From Gemmatimonadota bacterium (lineage in GTDB: Bacteria > Gemmatimonadota > Gemmatimonadetes > Longimicrobiales > Gaopeijiaceae), in NCBI GenBank assembly GCA_028874985.1, contig JAPPGI010000058.1, forward strand, positions 1 through 64,000: DNA of 64,000 bases. Reading direction: 5' to 3'. The translations under genes and the position numbers were made by a program. Shown here one piece after another: positions 45,486 to 53,595 of the stretch. The notes under the pieces were generated by a model that saw nothing but the letters and a program-made list of their open reading frames with translations, searched no databases and was not told the DNA's origin. Numbering within the stretch: position 1 is the first letter of the stretch; every line of letters starts with the position of its first letter.

Positions 45486-48400
45486 GTGCGCGAGCAATGG
45501 CATCGTCCATCCGGCGCGGGCGGTCGGCGGCCGCGCTCGCGGCCCTGTTGCTGGTGTCGGCGGCGGCTCTGGCGCCCACGGCCGAGGCCCAGTTCAGGGG
45601 CGGCGGCGGCCGGCCCGATCCCCTGCCCCTGTGCGCCGCCCGCACAGCCGAGTTCACCGCCGCCGAAGGCACCTGGATCTCCCTGGACGTGAGCCCCGAC
45701 GGGCGGACGATCGTCTTCGACCTGCTGGGCGACCTCTATACCATGCCCGTCACCGGGGGCAAGGCGTCACCCCTTCTTACGGGAATGGCGTACGAGGTGC
45801 AGCCCCGCTTCAGCCCGGACGGCGAGTCGGTCGCATACGTATCCGACAAGAGCGGGGGCGACAACGTGTGGACCATGCGGCTGGACCGCACCGACACGAC
45901 CCAGGTGTCGCGGGGGAATTCGAACCTCTACCTGTCTCCGGAGTGGTCCCCCGACGGCGAGTACATCGTGGCGAGCCGTTCCGGCGGGCTGGGCGGCGCG
46001 GCGCAGCTGGTCATGTACCGGGCGGACCGCGGGTCGCCGATCTCGATCCCGGGATCCAGCTTCCAGAAGAGGATCGGGGCGGCCTTCAGCCCGGACGGGC
46101 GTCATATCTGGTATGCGGCGGCGTTCGGGGACTGGTCCTACAACGCGACCTTCCCGATCTATCAGCTCTACCGCCACGACCGCGAGACCGGCGCGACCAC
46201 CCTGATGACGAATCGCTACGGTTCCGGGATCCGGCCGGCCATCTCCCCGGACGGAAGGTGGCTGGTATACGGCACCCGCTACAACGCGGACACGGGACTG
46301 CGCAAACGCGACCTGGAAACCGGCGAGGAATCGTGGCTGGCCTACCCGGTGCAGCGTGACGAGCAGGAATCTCGCGCACCTCTCGACGTGCTGCCGGGTT
46401 ACAGCTTCATGCCCGACGGCTCGGCGATCGTCATCTCGTACGGCGGCAGGATCTGGAGCGTGCCGATGGACGGAGGCGACCCCTCGGAGATCCCCTTCGA
46501 GGTCGAGGCCGAGGTGGCCATCGGGCCAAGCGTCAAGTTCGACTACCAGATCGATACGACCGAGATGGTCACGGCCAGCCAGATCCGCAATCCCGTGGCG
46601 GATCCCGATGGCGGGCGGATCGTCTTCACCGCCTTCGACCGGCTCTGGATCAAGGACCTGCCGGACGGAGAGGCGCGGAGGCTGACCGACGCGGACGTGG
46701 GCGAATTCCACCCGCAGTGGTCGCGTGACGGCCGGTGGATCGCGTACGTCAACTGGGATGACCGCGATGGCGGCCACATCATGAAGGTGCCCGCGAACGG
46801 AGGCGAACCGGCGCGGCTCACGGCGACCGCGGCGTTGTACTACAACGTGGCCTGGTCCCCGCATGGGGAACGGATCGTGGCTTCGCGGGGCGCCGCGCGC
46901 GACCTGAAGGAGGTGACCGGCTTCTACAGCCCCGTGGGCGGAGAGTTCGTGTGGGTCCCCGCGAGGGCTTCCGAACCGTCGGAGGCCGAGGTGATCTCAC
47001 CCACGGGGTTGCGCGACGCGGCCCACTTCGCCGCCGATGAGCCCGACCGCATATACGCCTACAGCCCGCTCGAGGGTCTGGTGTCATTCCGCTGGGACGG
47101 CACCGATGTCAAGCGGCACATGATGATAAGGGGCGGGCAGGGAGTCCCCGGCATCGCCGACCCGCATGTGGACCGGTGGGAGTTCCTTCCCCGGCGGGTG
47201 TTCCCCTGGCGCAGGCTTCCGGACCCGACGGACCCGGATCCGGCACCGCCGGCCGAGCCGGGATTCCCGTCTCCGGCGGGTCTGATCATGCTCTCACCGG
47301 AGGGTGACCGGGCCTTCGCCCAATTCGGCCGGGACATCTTCGTCGTCGACATGCTGCCCCAGGTCGGCGCCACACCTCCCACCATCACCCTGATGAACCT
47401 GTCCTCGTCACCGGTGCCCGTGCGGAAGGTGACGGATGTCGGGGGGGAATTCCCCTCCTGGGCGCCCGACGGGTCGGCGCTGCACTGGGCCCTGGGGAAC
47501 GTGTTCTTCACCTACGACCTCGACCACGTCGAGGCGGAGGAGGCCGAAGAGAAGGAGACCGCCCATGCGCGTGCGCTGATCCGGGCGCGGGCGCTGGCGA
47601 TCACCGACACGCTCAAGGAGAAACGGGCCGAGGCCGACAGCCTCGGGAAGGAAGACGAGGAGGTGTCCGAGGAACTCGAGGCCGAGATCGTCAGGCTGGC
47701 GGCGGATTCGGTGCAGGTGGTGGCCGATTCGTTGATGGCGCGGGCCGATTCCATTCGCAGGGCGGCCGACGAGGTTGCCGCGAAGGCGCAGGCGGTTCGC
47801 GACGGCGACAAGGAGATCCTCGAGGACTCCACCGAGACGTACGAGGCACACGAACGAAAGATCGAGGCCGGGTTGCCAAGGGATGTTCCGCGCGGGACGG
47901 TGGCGCTCACGGGCGGGCGGATCATCACGATGGGCAAGGCGCCCGGCGACACCACCGGTGAACCGCACGTGATCGAGAACGGCGTGGTGGTCGTGACGGA
48001 CAACAGGATCGTCGCCGTGGGGCTTGCCGATTCGGTCGAGATTCCCGACAGCGCCGAAGTCGTGGACGTCAGCGGCAAGACCCTTGTGCCCGGTTTCGTG
48101 GATACACACTACCACGCGCAGTGGCTGGTGCCCGAAATCCATCCCGAGGAGGTCTGGCAGTACCTGGCGACCCTGTCGTACGGTGTCACCACCACGCGCG
48201 ATCCCCAGACGGCCGTCACCGACATCCTCAGCTACACCGACCGGGTGCGCACCGGCGGCATGACAGGGCCGCGCATCTACTCGACCGGCCCCGGCGTCTT
48301 CAGCGGCGAGAACATCCGCGACGCCGACCACGCCAGGACGATCCTGCGGAGGTACTCCCAGTACTTCGACACCAAGACGCTGAAGATGTACATGACGGGG

Positions 48401-49210
48401 AACCGCCAACAGCGCCAGTGGATCATCCAGGCAGCCCGCGAACTCGAACTCATGCCGACGACGGAGGGCGGCCTCGACTTCAAGATCGACATGACGCACG
48501 CGATCGACGGCTATCCCGGCGTCGAGCACAACCTGCCGATCGCACCGATGTACCTGGACGTGGTGGAGGTCTTCAAGGAGTCGGAGACCACCAACAGTCC
48601 GACCCTGCTGGTGTCATACGGCGGTCCCTTCGGGGAAAACCACTTCTACGCGACCGAGGTGGTTCACGATGACCCCAAGCTCAACGTCTTCGTGCCCGCG
48701 GGGGAACTCGACGCGAAGGCGCGGCGGCGCGGCAGCGGGGGGGGTGGCAGCCCCGGCCGGGCCGGGTGGTTCCTCGAGGAGGAGCATGTCTTCCCGCGCC
48801 ACGGCGAGTTCGTAAGGAAGATGCTGGAGAACGACGCGCGGATGGCGGTCGGCAGCCACGGGCAGCTGCAGGGGGTCGGATACCATTGGGAGATGTGGGC
48901 GATGGGGGCCGGCGGTGCGTCGAACCACGACATCCTGCGGGCGGCTACCATCCTGGGGGCCGAAGCGATCGGATTCGGGAAGCAGCTCGGCAGCATCGAA
49001 GAGGGCAAGTTCGCGGACATCGTGGTCCTCGACTCGAACCCGCTCGACGACCTGCGCAACACGGTGGATATCCGTTATGTGATGAAGGACGGCCGCCTGT
49101 ACGACGGGATGACGCTCGACGAAGTGTATCCCGAGCCGCGTGTCCTGCAGCGCGAGCGCGCCCTCGACTCCGATCCGGCAAGCGTAGCGGCCGGGATCCG
49201 GGAGAGGTAG
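45482..49210 (+). CDS. Exported TolB-propeller amidohydrolase, copy 2 with coiled-coil insert
   Basis: 1242 residues. A strong site GGAGGTGAG precedes the ATG, which overlaps copy 1 as ATGA. Layout as in copy 1: signal (ALLLVSAAALAPTAEAQ), propeller repeats (SLDVSPDGRTIVFDLLGDLYTMP, RFSPDGESVAYVSDKSGGDNVW), then amidohydrolase (VVDVSGKTLVPGFVDTHYHA, GVTTTRDPQT, GSIEEGKFADIVVLDSNPLDDLRNT). Between the two lies an extra charged helical segment at about residues 690-800, containing VEAEEAEEKETAHARALIRA and repeated ADS units, predicted coiled coil. The metal motif is HYH rather than HSH. The two genes are clearly a tandem duplication and probably act together. Confidence 0.9.
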   Translation: MSARAMASSIRRGRSAAALAALLLVSAAALAPTAEAQFRGGGGRPDPLPLCAARTAEFTAAEGTWISLDVSPDGRTIVFDLLGDLYTMPVTGGKASPLLTGMAYEVQPRFSPDGESVAYVSDKSGGDNVWTMRLDRTDTTQVSRGNSNLYLSPEWSPDGEYIVASRSGGLGGAAQLVMYRADRGSPISIPGSSFQKRIGAAFSPDGRHIWYAAAFGDWSYNATFPIYQLYRHDRETGATTLMTNRYGSGIRPAISPDGRWLVYGTRYNADTGLRKRDLETGEESWLAYPVQRDEQESRAPLDVLPGYSFMPDGSAIVISYGGRIWSVPMDGGDPSEIPFEVEAEVAIGPSVKFDYQIDTTEMVTASQIRNPVADPDGGRIVFTAFDRLWIKDLPDGEARRLTDADVGEFHPQWSRDGRWIAYVNWDDRDGGHIMKVPANGGEPARLTATAALYYNVAWSPHGERIVASRGAARDLKEVTGFYSPVGGEFVWVPARASEPSEAEVISPTGLRDAAHFAADEPDRIYAYSPLEGLVSFRWDGTDVKRHMMIRGGQGVPGIADPHVDRWEFLPRRVFPWRRLPDPTDPDPAPPAEPGFPSPAGLIMLSPEGDRAFAQFGRDIFVVDMLPQVGATPPTITLMNLSSSPVPVRKVTDVGGEFPSWAPDGSALHWALGNVFFTYDLDHVEAEEAEEKETAHARALIRARALAITDTLKEKRAEADSLGKEDEEVSEELEAEIVRLAADSVQVVADSLMARADSIRRAADEVAAKAQAVRDGDKEILEDSTETYEAHERKIEAGLPRDVPRGTVALTGGRIITMGKAPGDTTGEPHVIENGVVVVTDNRIVAVGLADSVEIPDSAEVVDVSGKTLVPGFVDTHYHAQWLVPEIHPEEVWQYLATLSYGVTTTRDPQTAVTDILSYTDRVRTGGMTGPRIYSTGPGVFSGENIRDADHARTILRRYSQYFDTKTLKMYMTGNRQQRQWIIQAARELELMPTTEGGLDFKIDMTHAIDGYPGVEHNLPIAPMYLDVVEVFKESETTNSPTLLVSYGGPFGENHFYATEVVHDDPKLNVFVPAGELDAKARRRGSGGGGSPGRAGWFLEEEHVFPRHGEFVRKMLENDARMAVGSHGQLQGVGYHWEMWAMGAGGASNHDILRAATILGAEAIGFGKQLGSIEEGKFADIVVLDSNPLDDLRNTVDIRYVMKDGRLYDGMTLDEVYPEPRVLQRERALDSDPASVAAGIRER

Positions 49211-49214
49211 CGGT

Positions 49215-49240
49215 CCGTGGATAGCGCCCCGCGAGCACCG
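49215..49240 (-). repeat. Dispersed intergenic repeat, copy E (partial)
   Basis: It begins 5 bp after the second amidohydrolase stop with CCGTGGAT and continues through GCCCCGCGAGCACCG, matching about 22 of 26 positions of copy A, then diverges. It lies in the 53-bp space between convergent genes. Confidence 0.55.
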
Positions 49241-49263
49241 CCGTCCGCGCGGGCCGGTTCGTG

Positions 49264-50334
49264 TCAGCGCCGCGTCCAGATAAGGATGACGCCGCAACCC
49301 GCAGACATGGAGTACCGGGCCGGCAAGCCCGCGGACGAAGGGTACACTTCGATTCCGGCCACCGCGTCGGGATTCACGAGGTCGTCGATCCCGGCCGCCT
49401 CCGTCCCGCCATCGTGAACCAGGAGGTCATCGAGGAACACGCGGGGGTAGCAATACCCGTCCGAGAGAGAGAAGCGGCCACTGCGGAGCACCACCCTGCG
49501 CTGAGTGCCGCTTGCCTCGACCGTGACCCCGGGGAGGCCTGTGAACAGATCCGTCATCTCGCTCGGCGTACGGGTTTCGATGTCTTCACGATCGAGGAAC
49601 TTCCCCCAACCGTCCTCCCGCCGCTCGTAGAACCCCGCATCCTGCAAGGCGGCTTCGCGCCTCTCGACAACGACTTTCAAGGGCTCCAGATGAACAGGGT
49701 CCACGGAAAGCGAAGCCTGCACGCTGGTCATGCGTCCGGGCACTACGCGGACCGTGTCGCGGCGCGTGGCGTATCCGATCTGGGCGAACTCGATGATGTG
49801 CAGACCCGCTGCCAGCCCGCCCAGCATGAACCCGCCCCGCTCATCGGTGAGAACGCCCCCCCGGCCCACTCGCACCGCCGCGCCCACCAGCGGAGAATCA
49901 TCTTCGCTCGTAGTAAGGATACCCATGATGCCCGTCATCAGCCCGCCACCTGCCCGGTCCTCACCGGCTTCGGGGGCTTCGCGGGCCGGGTGCATCGCCA
50001 GCACGAAGCCCCTGTCACGCACGACCGGAAAGTCGTCCACCACGGGGCTGTAGCCCGGGTGGGAGAGTCGAATGCGGTAGAAGCCGATCGCGATGGCGTT
50101 CAATTCGAACTTTCCCTCGGCGTCCGTTTCGAGCCGGATCTCCGTGCCCTCCACCACGACCACCGCACCCGGGAGCGGACTGCCCGTCGCCGCATCGATC
50201 ACCCGGCCGGTGATGCGAACCGTCTTCGGTTCCGGCTCCTGCGCCGCACCCGCGCCCGAGGGGCCGACGAGGCCGGCCGAGATGAGCGGCAGGAACCCAA
50301 GGGCGGCCCGCAAGGCGGGACCCACCGCCACCAC
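49264..50334 (-). CDS. Barrel-less CarboxypepD-regulatory/plug protein, copy 1
   Basis: 356 residues from a GTG that shares one base with the previous stop (TAGTG). After a signal peptide come two carboxypeptidase-regulatory-like beta domains: VRITGRVIDAATGSPLPGAV at about 38, and a second from about 135 with GGVLTDERGGFMLGGLAAG. Then a TonB-receptor plug-like domain from about residue 230 (DLFTGLPGVTVEASG, VFLDDLLVHDGG) ends in GIEVYPSSAGLPARYS and GVILIWTRR. TonB-dependent transporters continue into a 22-strand barrel at this point, but here the protein stops. It is third in a row of three paralogues. The function is unknown. Confidence 0.8.
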   Translation of the reverse strand: MVAVGPALRAALGFLPLISAGLVGPSGAGAAQEPEPKTVRITGRVIDAATGSPLPGAVVVVEGTEIRLETDAEGKFELNAIAIGFYRIRLSHPGYSPVVDDFPVVRDRGFVLAMHPAREAPEAGEDRAGGGLMTGIMGILTTSEDDSPLVGAAVRVGRGGVLTDERGGFMLGGLAAGLHIIEFAQIGYATRRDTVRVVPGRMTSVQASLSVDPVHLEPLKVVVERREAALQDAGFYERREDGWGKFLDREDIETRTPSEMTDLFTGLPGVTVEASGTQRRVVLRSGRFSLSDGYCYPRVFLDDLLVHDGGTEAAGIDDLVNPDAVAGIEVYPSSAGLPARYSMSAGCGVILIWTRR

Positions 50335-51512
50335 TACCGCCCCCGGCCCGGCTGGCCGGCGCTGCCGGTAATCCTCGTCCAGACTGCGATGACCCCGCAG
50401 AACGAGCCCCCCGCGAACTGGGGCGGAAGCCCCGCTTCGGTGTGGTAGATCTCGATTCCCGCGATGGCGTTGGTATTGAGGAAACTGTCCAGGTGGGCGG
50501 GTTCTGATCCGCCGTTTGCCGTGAGGACGCCATCCACGTAGACCCTGGGGAAGCAGCGGTGGTATCCCGGGAGACCATCGGAGCGTGGGCCAGTTGGAAT
50601 CCGCAACCGGCCGATGCGCAGCACGACGTACTTTTCGATGCCGTTGAACGGGTCGGGGTAGATCTCCACCCCCGGAATGCCGGTGAAGAGATCCGTCATC
50701 TCGGCGGGCCCTCGGTTCTCGATATCCTGGCGGTCGATGAATCTCCCGAAGCCCATATGCCTGCGGTGGTAGAAATCCACGTTCTGCAACCTGACTTCGC
50801 GTCTCTCGACGGATACCTCGATTGGGTCCAGCGCCACGGGGTCGACGGACAGCGACACCCGGACGTTGGTGACGCGGCCGGCCGTGACCCGGATGGTATC
50901 GGCCCGCGGGGCGTAGCCGATCATGGAAAACTCGATCACATGCTGTCCGGGAATGAGCCTGTCGAGCAGGAACTCGCCCCTCGCGTCCGTAAACGTGCCG
51001 ATCTGTCCCTGGCCCGCCCGCACGGTTACGCCACCGAGCAGAGCATCCGATTCGTCGGTCAGCACCCCGACAATCCCCGTCACCAGCTCGCCATCACTGT
51101 GCCCGACCGGTTGCATCGACGTCTCGAAGCCCCCGGTGCGCATGACCGTGAAGTCGCCGACCGCCGGATTGTACCGGGGATGGGAGAGTTCGAGGCGATA
51201 CTCGCCCACCGCGATGCTCGGAACCGTGAACTCCCCCTCGCTGTCGGTTTCGAGCTGGAAGCCCGGCTGGACGCTCAGCCCCCTGGATGCAACTGTCACC
51301 GCCACTCCGGGGATCGGATCGCCGGTAATCCCATCTACGACCCGGCCCGTGATCGAGACCATCTCCTGGGCCACAGCTTCCCGGCCGGAAGTGAGCGGCA
51401 GTGCCAGAAGCGGTATCACCGTGGCCCAGATCCATGCCCGGCAGCCCGCCACGCGGGACCGGCAACTCTCCCGGTTCGCGAATCGCCTAGCCAACGTTCT
51501 CCGATCAATCAT
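50334..51512 (-). CDS. Barrel-less CarboxypepD-regulatory/plug protein, copy 2
   Basis: 392 residues. The start at 51512 is chosen by the strong AGGAGG site about 8 nt upstream; the open frame continues further. It has the same layout as its neighbours: signal, VSITGRVVDGITGDPIPGVA, second regulatory domain GTFTDARGEFLLDRLIPGQH, then plug-like NRGPAEMTDLFTGIPGVEIY, a VYVDGVL turn and the end GIEIYHTEAGLPPQFAG with GVIAVWTR. It ends about 18 residues beyond that motif with no barrel. It is co-transcribed with the 49264 gene. Confidence 0.8.
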   Translation of the reverse strand: MIDRRTLARRFANRESCRSRVAGCRAWIWATVIPLLALPLTSGREAVAQEMVSITGRVVDGITGDPIPGVAVTVASRGLSVQPGFQLETDSEGEFTVPSIAVGEYRLELSHPRYNPAVGDFTVMRTGGFETSMQPVGHSDGELVTGIVGVLTDESDALLGGVTVRAGQGQIGTFTDARGEFLLDRLIPGQHVIEFSMIGYAPRADTIRVTAGRVTNVRVSLSVDPVALDPIEVSVERREVRLQNVDFYHRRHMGFGRFIDRQDIENRGPAEMTDLFTGIPGVEIYPDPFNGIEKYVVLRIGRLRIPTGPRSDGLPGYHRCFPRVYVDGVLTANGGSEPAHLDSFLNTNAIAGIEIYHTEAGLPPQFAGGSFCGVIAVWTRITGSAGQPGRGR

Positions 51513-51712
51513 GTGTTTTCCCTCCTGACGGCCTGCAACGCCTCTGTGATCCCGGGCCATCCCCGAAAAGCTGCTCAACACCTCGCAAAGCGCCCTCCGG
51601 AGGACCGGTGGCGCTCCTCGGCGAAAACCGCGCGACGAGCTTCGCGCCCCCGGATCGCGGTCCCCGCCGAGGTGACTCGCCGACGCGCCTCGTCACGAGC
51701 AGGGTGCGCCCC

Positions 51713-51730
51713 TCGCCAACTATCATATAG
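51713..51730 (-). promoter_or_regulatory. Conserved upstream box of plug protein copy 2
   Basis: TCGCCAAC followed by TATCATATAG on the plus strand, i.e. TATGATA then GTTGGCGA on the minus strand. The same pair occurs at 53139-53160 upstream of copy 3. TATGAT resembles a -10 box, though no matching -35 is visible. The rest of the 317-bp gap (51513-51829) is a long leader whose 5'-UTR end (GGCCTG, then TGTGATCCC) also matches copy 3. No gene was found in it. Confidence 0.45.
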
Positions 51731-51829
51731 AATCCGGACTACCGGTCGCCAGTCGCGGAAACGCCCCGGGAGGGCTACGACCCCGGCGGCGCCGCCTGCC
51801 CGTACAGCCGACGCCCGCACCTTTCGCTG

Positions 51830-53050
51830 TTAGCCCGGCCCGGTTTTCCGGCTGCCCACGCCCCTCACCCTCGTCCATATGACGATTACCCCGCAGCGGG
51901 CTCCACCGGCCTGGTACTTGGCCGGAAGTCCCGCCGTAGAGGGGTAGACCTCGATCCCGGCGATGGCCGCGGGAGCGAGCAGGTCGTCCAGCCTGGCCGG
52001 ATCCGCTCCGCCGCTGTGCGCCAGAAGGTCGTCGATGTACACCGCGGGGAAGCAGCGGTTGTATTCGGGTGGCTGAAGACCCTTGAACCTCTCTCTTCTT
52101 TCCTCGATCTGCTCGTCCGTCAGGGTCCTGCTGCGCCACGGCAGGCGGCCGGACCGCAGCACCACGAACTTGCCGAGGGAACTCGTGGGGTGCGTAAAGA
52201 GTTCCACCCCCGGCATTCCGCTGAAGAGATCCGTAACTTCCAGGGGTCCCCGGTTCTCGATGTCCAGGCGATCGATGTACTCACCGAAGCCCACCTGCCT
52301 GCGGTGGTAGAAGCCCACCTCCTGCAACCTGGCTTCGCGTCTCTCTACGGAGACGACGATGGGTTCGAGCCCTACCGGGTCGACGCTCAGCGACACCTCC
52401 ACGTTGGTGACGCGGCCTGCCGTGACCCGTATGGTGTCGGCTCGAGCGGCGTAGCCGATCATGGAGAACTCCAGCACGTGCTGGCCGGCGATGAGGTCGT
52501 CGAACAGGAACTCTCCCCTCGTGTCCGTAAAGGTGCCCGTCTGTCCCTGGCCCGTCCGTACGGTTACGCCGGAGAGAGCGTCGCCCGTTGCCGCGTCGGT
52601 GAGGACACCGACGATGCCGGTCAGCAGTTCGTCATCTCCGAGCGCGACCGGTTGCATCGAGGTCACGAAGGGTCCGGCGCGCACGACCGTGAAGTCGCCG
52701 ACCGAGGGATTGTAGAGGGGGTGCCTGAGTTGCAGCCGGTACTCGCCCACCGCGATGCTCTGCACCGCGAAACGCCCCGCGCTGTCGGTTTCGAGCTCGA
52801 GGTCCGGCTGGTCGTCGGGACTCCTGGACGCGAAGGTCACGGCCACTCCCGGGATCGGATCGCGGGTGAGCGCATCCAACACCTGGCCGGTGATGGAGAC
52901 CATCTCCTGGGCCGCCGCCTCCCGCCCGGAGAAGAGAAGGAGCGCCATCAGCGTCACGGCCGCGGTCCGCATGCCCGGGCAGCGTCCCATCGCGCGGGGC
53001 CGGCCAGGCCAACCCGCGAATTCCCGAAAGGGTTTTCCTTGATCCAACAT
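51830..53050 (-). CDS. Barrel-less CarboxypepD-regulatory/plug protein, copy 3
   Basis: 406 residues from the ATG at 53050 (GGGAG upstream). A basic N-terminus precedes the signal (TLMALLLFSGREAAAQ). Then come two regulatory-like beta domains (VSITGQVLDALTRDPIPGVA, and GTFTDTRGEFLFDDLIAGQH) and the plug-like domain (NRGPLEVTDLFSGMPGVELF, then VYIDDLLAHSGGAD). It ends GIEVYPSTAGLPAKYQAGG and GVIVIWTR. It is the most upstream of the three tandem paralogues and has its own leader and box. It may present or scaffold ligands at the outer membrane, which is inference. Confidence 0.8.
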   Translation of the reverse strand: MLDQGKPFREFAGWPGRPRAMGRCPGMRTAAVTLMALLLFSGREAAAQEMVSITGQVLDALTRDPIPGVAVTFASRSPDDQPDLELETDSAGRFAVQSIAVGEYRLQLRHPLYNPSVGDFTVVRAGPFVTSMQPVALGDDELLTGIVGVLTDAATGDALSGVTVRTGQGQTGTFTDTRGEFLFDDLIAGQHVLEFSMIGYAARADTIRVTAGRVTNVEVSLSVDPVGLEPIVVSVERREARLQEVGFYHRRQVGFGEYIDRLDIENRGPLEVTDLFSGMPGVELFTHPTSSLGKFVVLRSGRLPWRSRTLTDEQIEERRERFKGLQPPEYNRCFPAVYIDDLLAHSGGADPARLDDLLAPAAIAGIEVYPSTAGLPAKYQAGGARCGVIVIWTRVRGVGSRKTGPG

Positions 53051-53138
53051 TCGTTTTGTCTCCCAAGAGGGCCTGATATGGTCTCCGTGATCCCCCGGCG
53101 GTTGCTTTGGCAGGCCGCGAGTACCTTTCCAGGGGACT

Positions 53139-53160
53139 TCGCCAACGTATCATACACACT
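53139..53160 (-). promoter_or_regulatory. Conserved upstream box of plug protein copy 3
   Basis: TCGCCAAC-G-TATCATA on the plus strand, equivalent to the box at 51713-51730 but with one extra base. It lies about 90 bp upstream of the start at 53050. The adjacent leader also matches copy 2, so the duplication included regulatory DNA. Confidence 0.45.
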
Positions 53161-53322
53161 ACTCGTCCGTCGGGTTCACGAACATCGCACCGACCGCCGA
53201 CGACGGGGCCCGCGCACGACGCTTCGCGCGCGGATTACGCACCCGGTAACGCAATTATCGGGAATCCCGGCGACCGTCGCCAGTCGGGCGACCCTGCCGG
53301 CCCCACGGAGACCCCCGGGGCC

Positions 53323-53351
53323 TTGATCCCCGCCTGACTCTCCGCTACCAA
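53323..53351 (+). promoter_or_regulatory. Candidate promoter for the metH transcript
   Basis: TTGATC (53323-53328), 17-nt spacer, TACCAA (53346-53351). It would start a leader of roughly 237 nt before metH that contains the structured domain at 53401-53537. The gap 53051-53595 holds this promoter, the divergent plug-protein promoter and the leader, and no protein gene was supported. Confidence 0.35.
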
Positions 53352-53400
53352 TGGAATAGGGGTCGGCGACAGGCCGCCCCCGAAAGGGAAATCACGGCGA

Positions 53401-53537
53401 TTTGTGGCGTATTGCGGCCGGGAACAGCTAAAAAGCCACCCGCGGCGACGCGGGTCTTCGATGCCGCCGGACACAAAGCCGGGAGTTCCACCGGAGACCG
53501 GCCAACTCCCCGGTCCCGGAAGCTGTTTCGCCACAAA
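53401..53537 (+). ncRNA. Structured leader domain, candidate riboswitch upstream of metH
   Basis: Perfect long-range helices close this region. TTTGTGGCG (53401-53409) pairs with CGCCACAAA (53529-53537), and AACAGCT (53423-53429) with AGCTGTT (53521-53527), separated by a 13-nt bulge on one side. Inside are a 7-bp hairpin with a GCGA tetraloop (53438-53455) and a stem GGGAGTT/AACTCCC (53481-53487, 53504-53510) capped by CCGG-AGA-CCGG. GTGGC in the outer helix could alternatively pair with GCCAC at 53435-53439, a possible switch. CCGGAGACCGGCC resembles the cobalamin-riboswitch B12 box, but the rest does not fit that class. It starts roughly 60-195 nt before the metH start. Confidence 0.55.
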
Positions 53538-53595
53538 AGCGTCCATGGGACCCGGCCCGGCCGGATCCCCTACACGCCGGGCTCCGGTGAAGGAA

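Noticed and set aside
42090..45503. Minus-strand open frame of about 1137 codons opposite the first amidohydrolase
   Set aside because: It is an antisense shadow of a gene with clear propeller and metal motifs, with no recognisable domain and a start outside any promoter context.
53401..53537. Confident assignment of the metH leader to the cobalamin riboswitch class
   Set aside because: Only the CCGGAGACCGGCC box resembles the class. The other conserved elements are absent or out of order, so it is reported as an unassigned structured leader.
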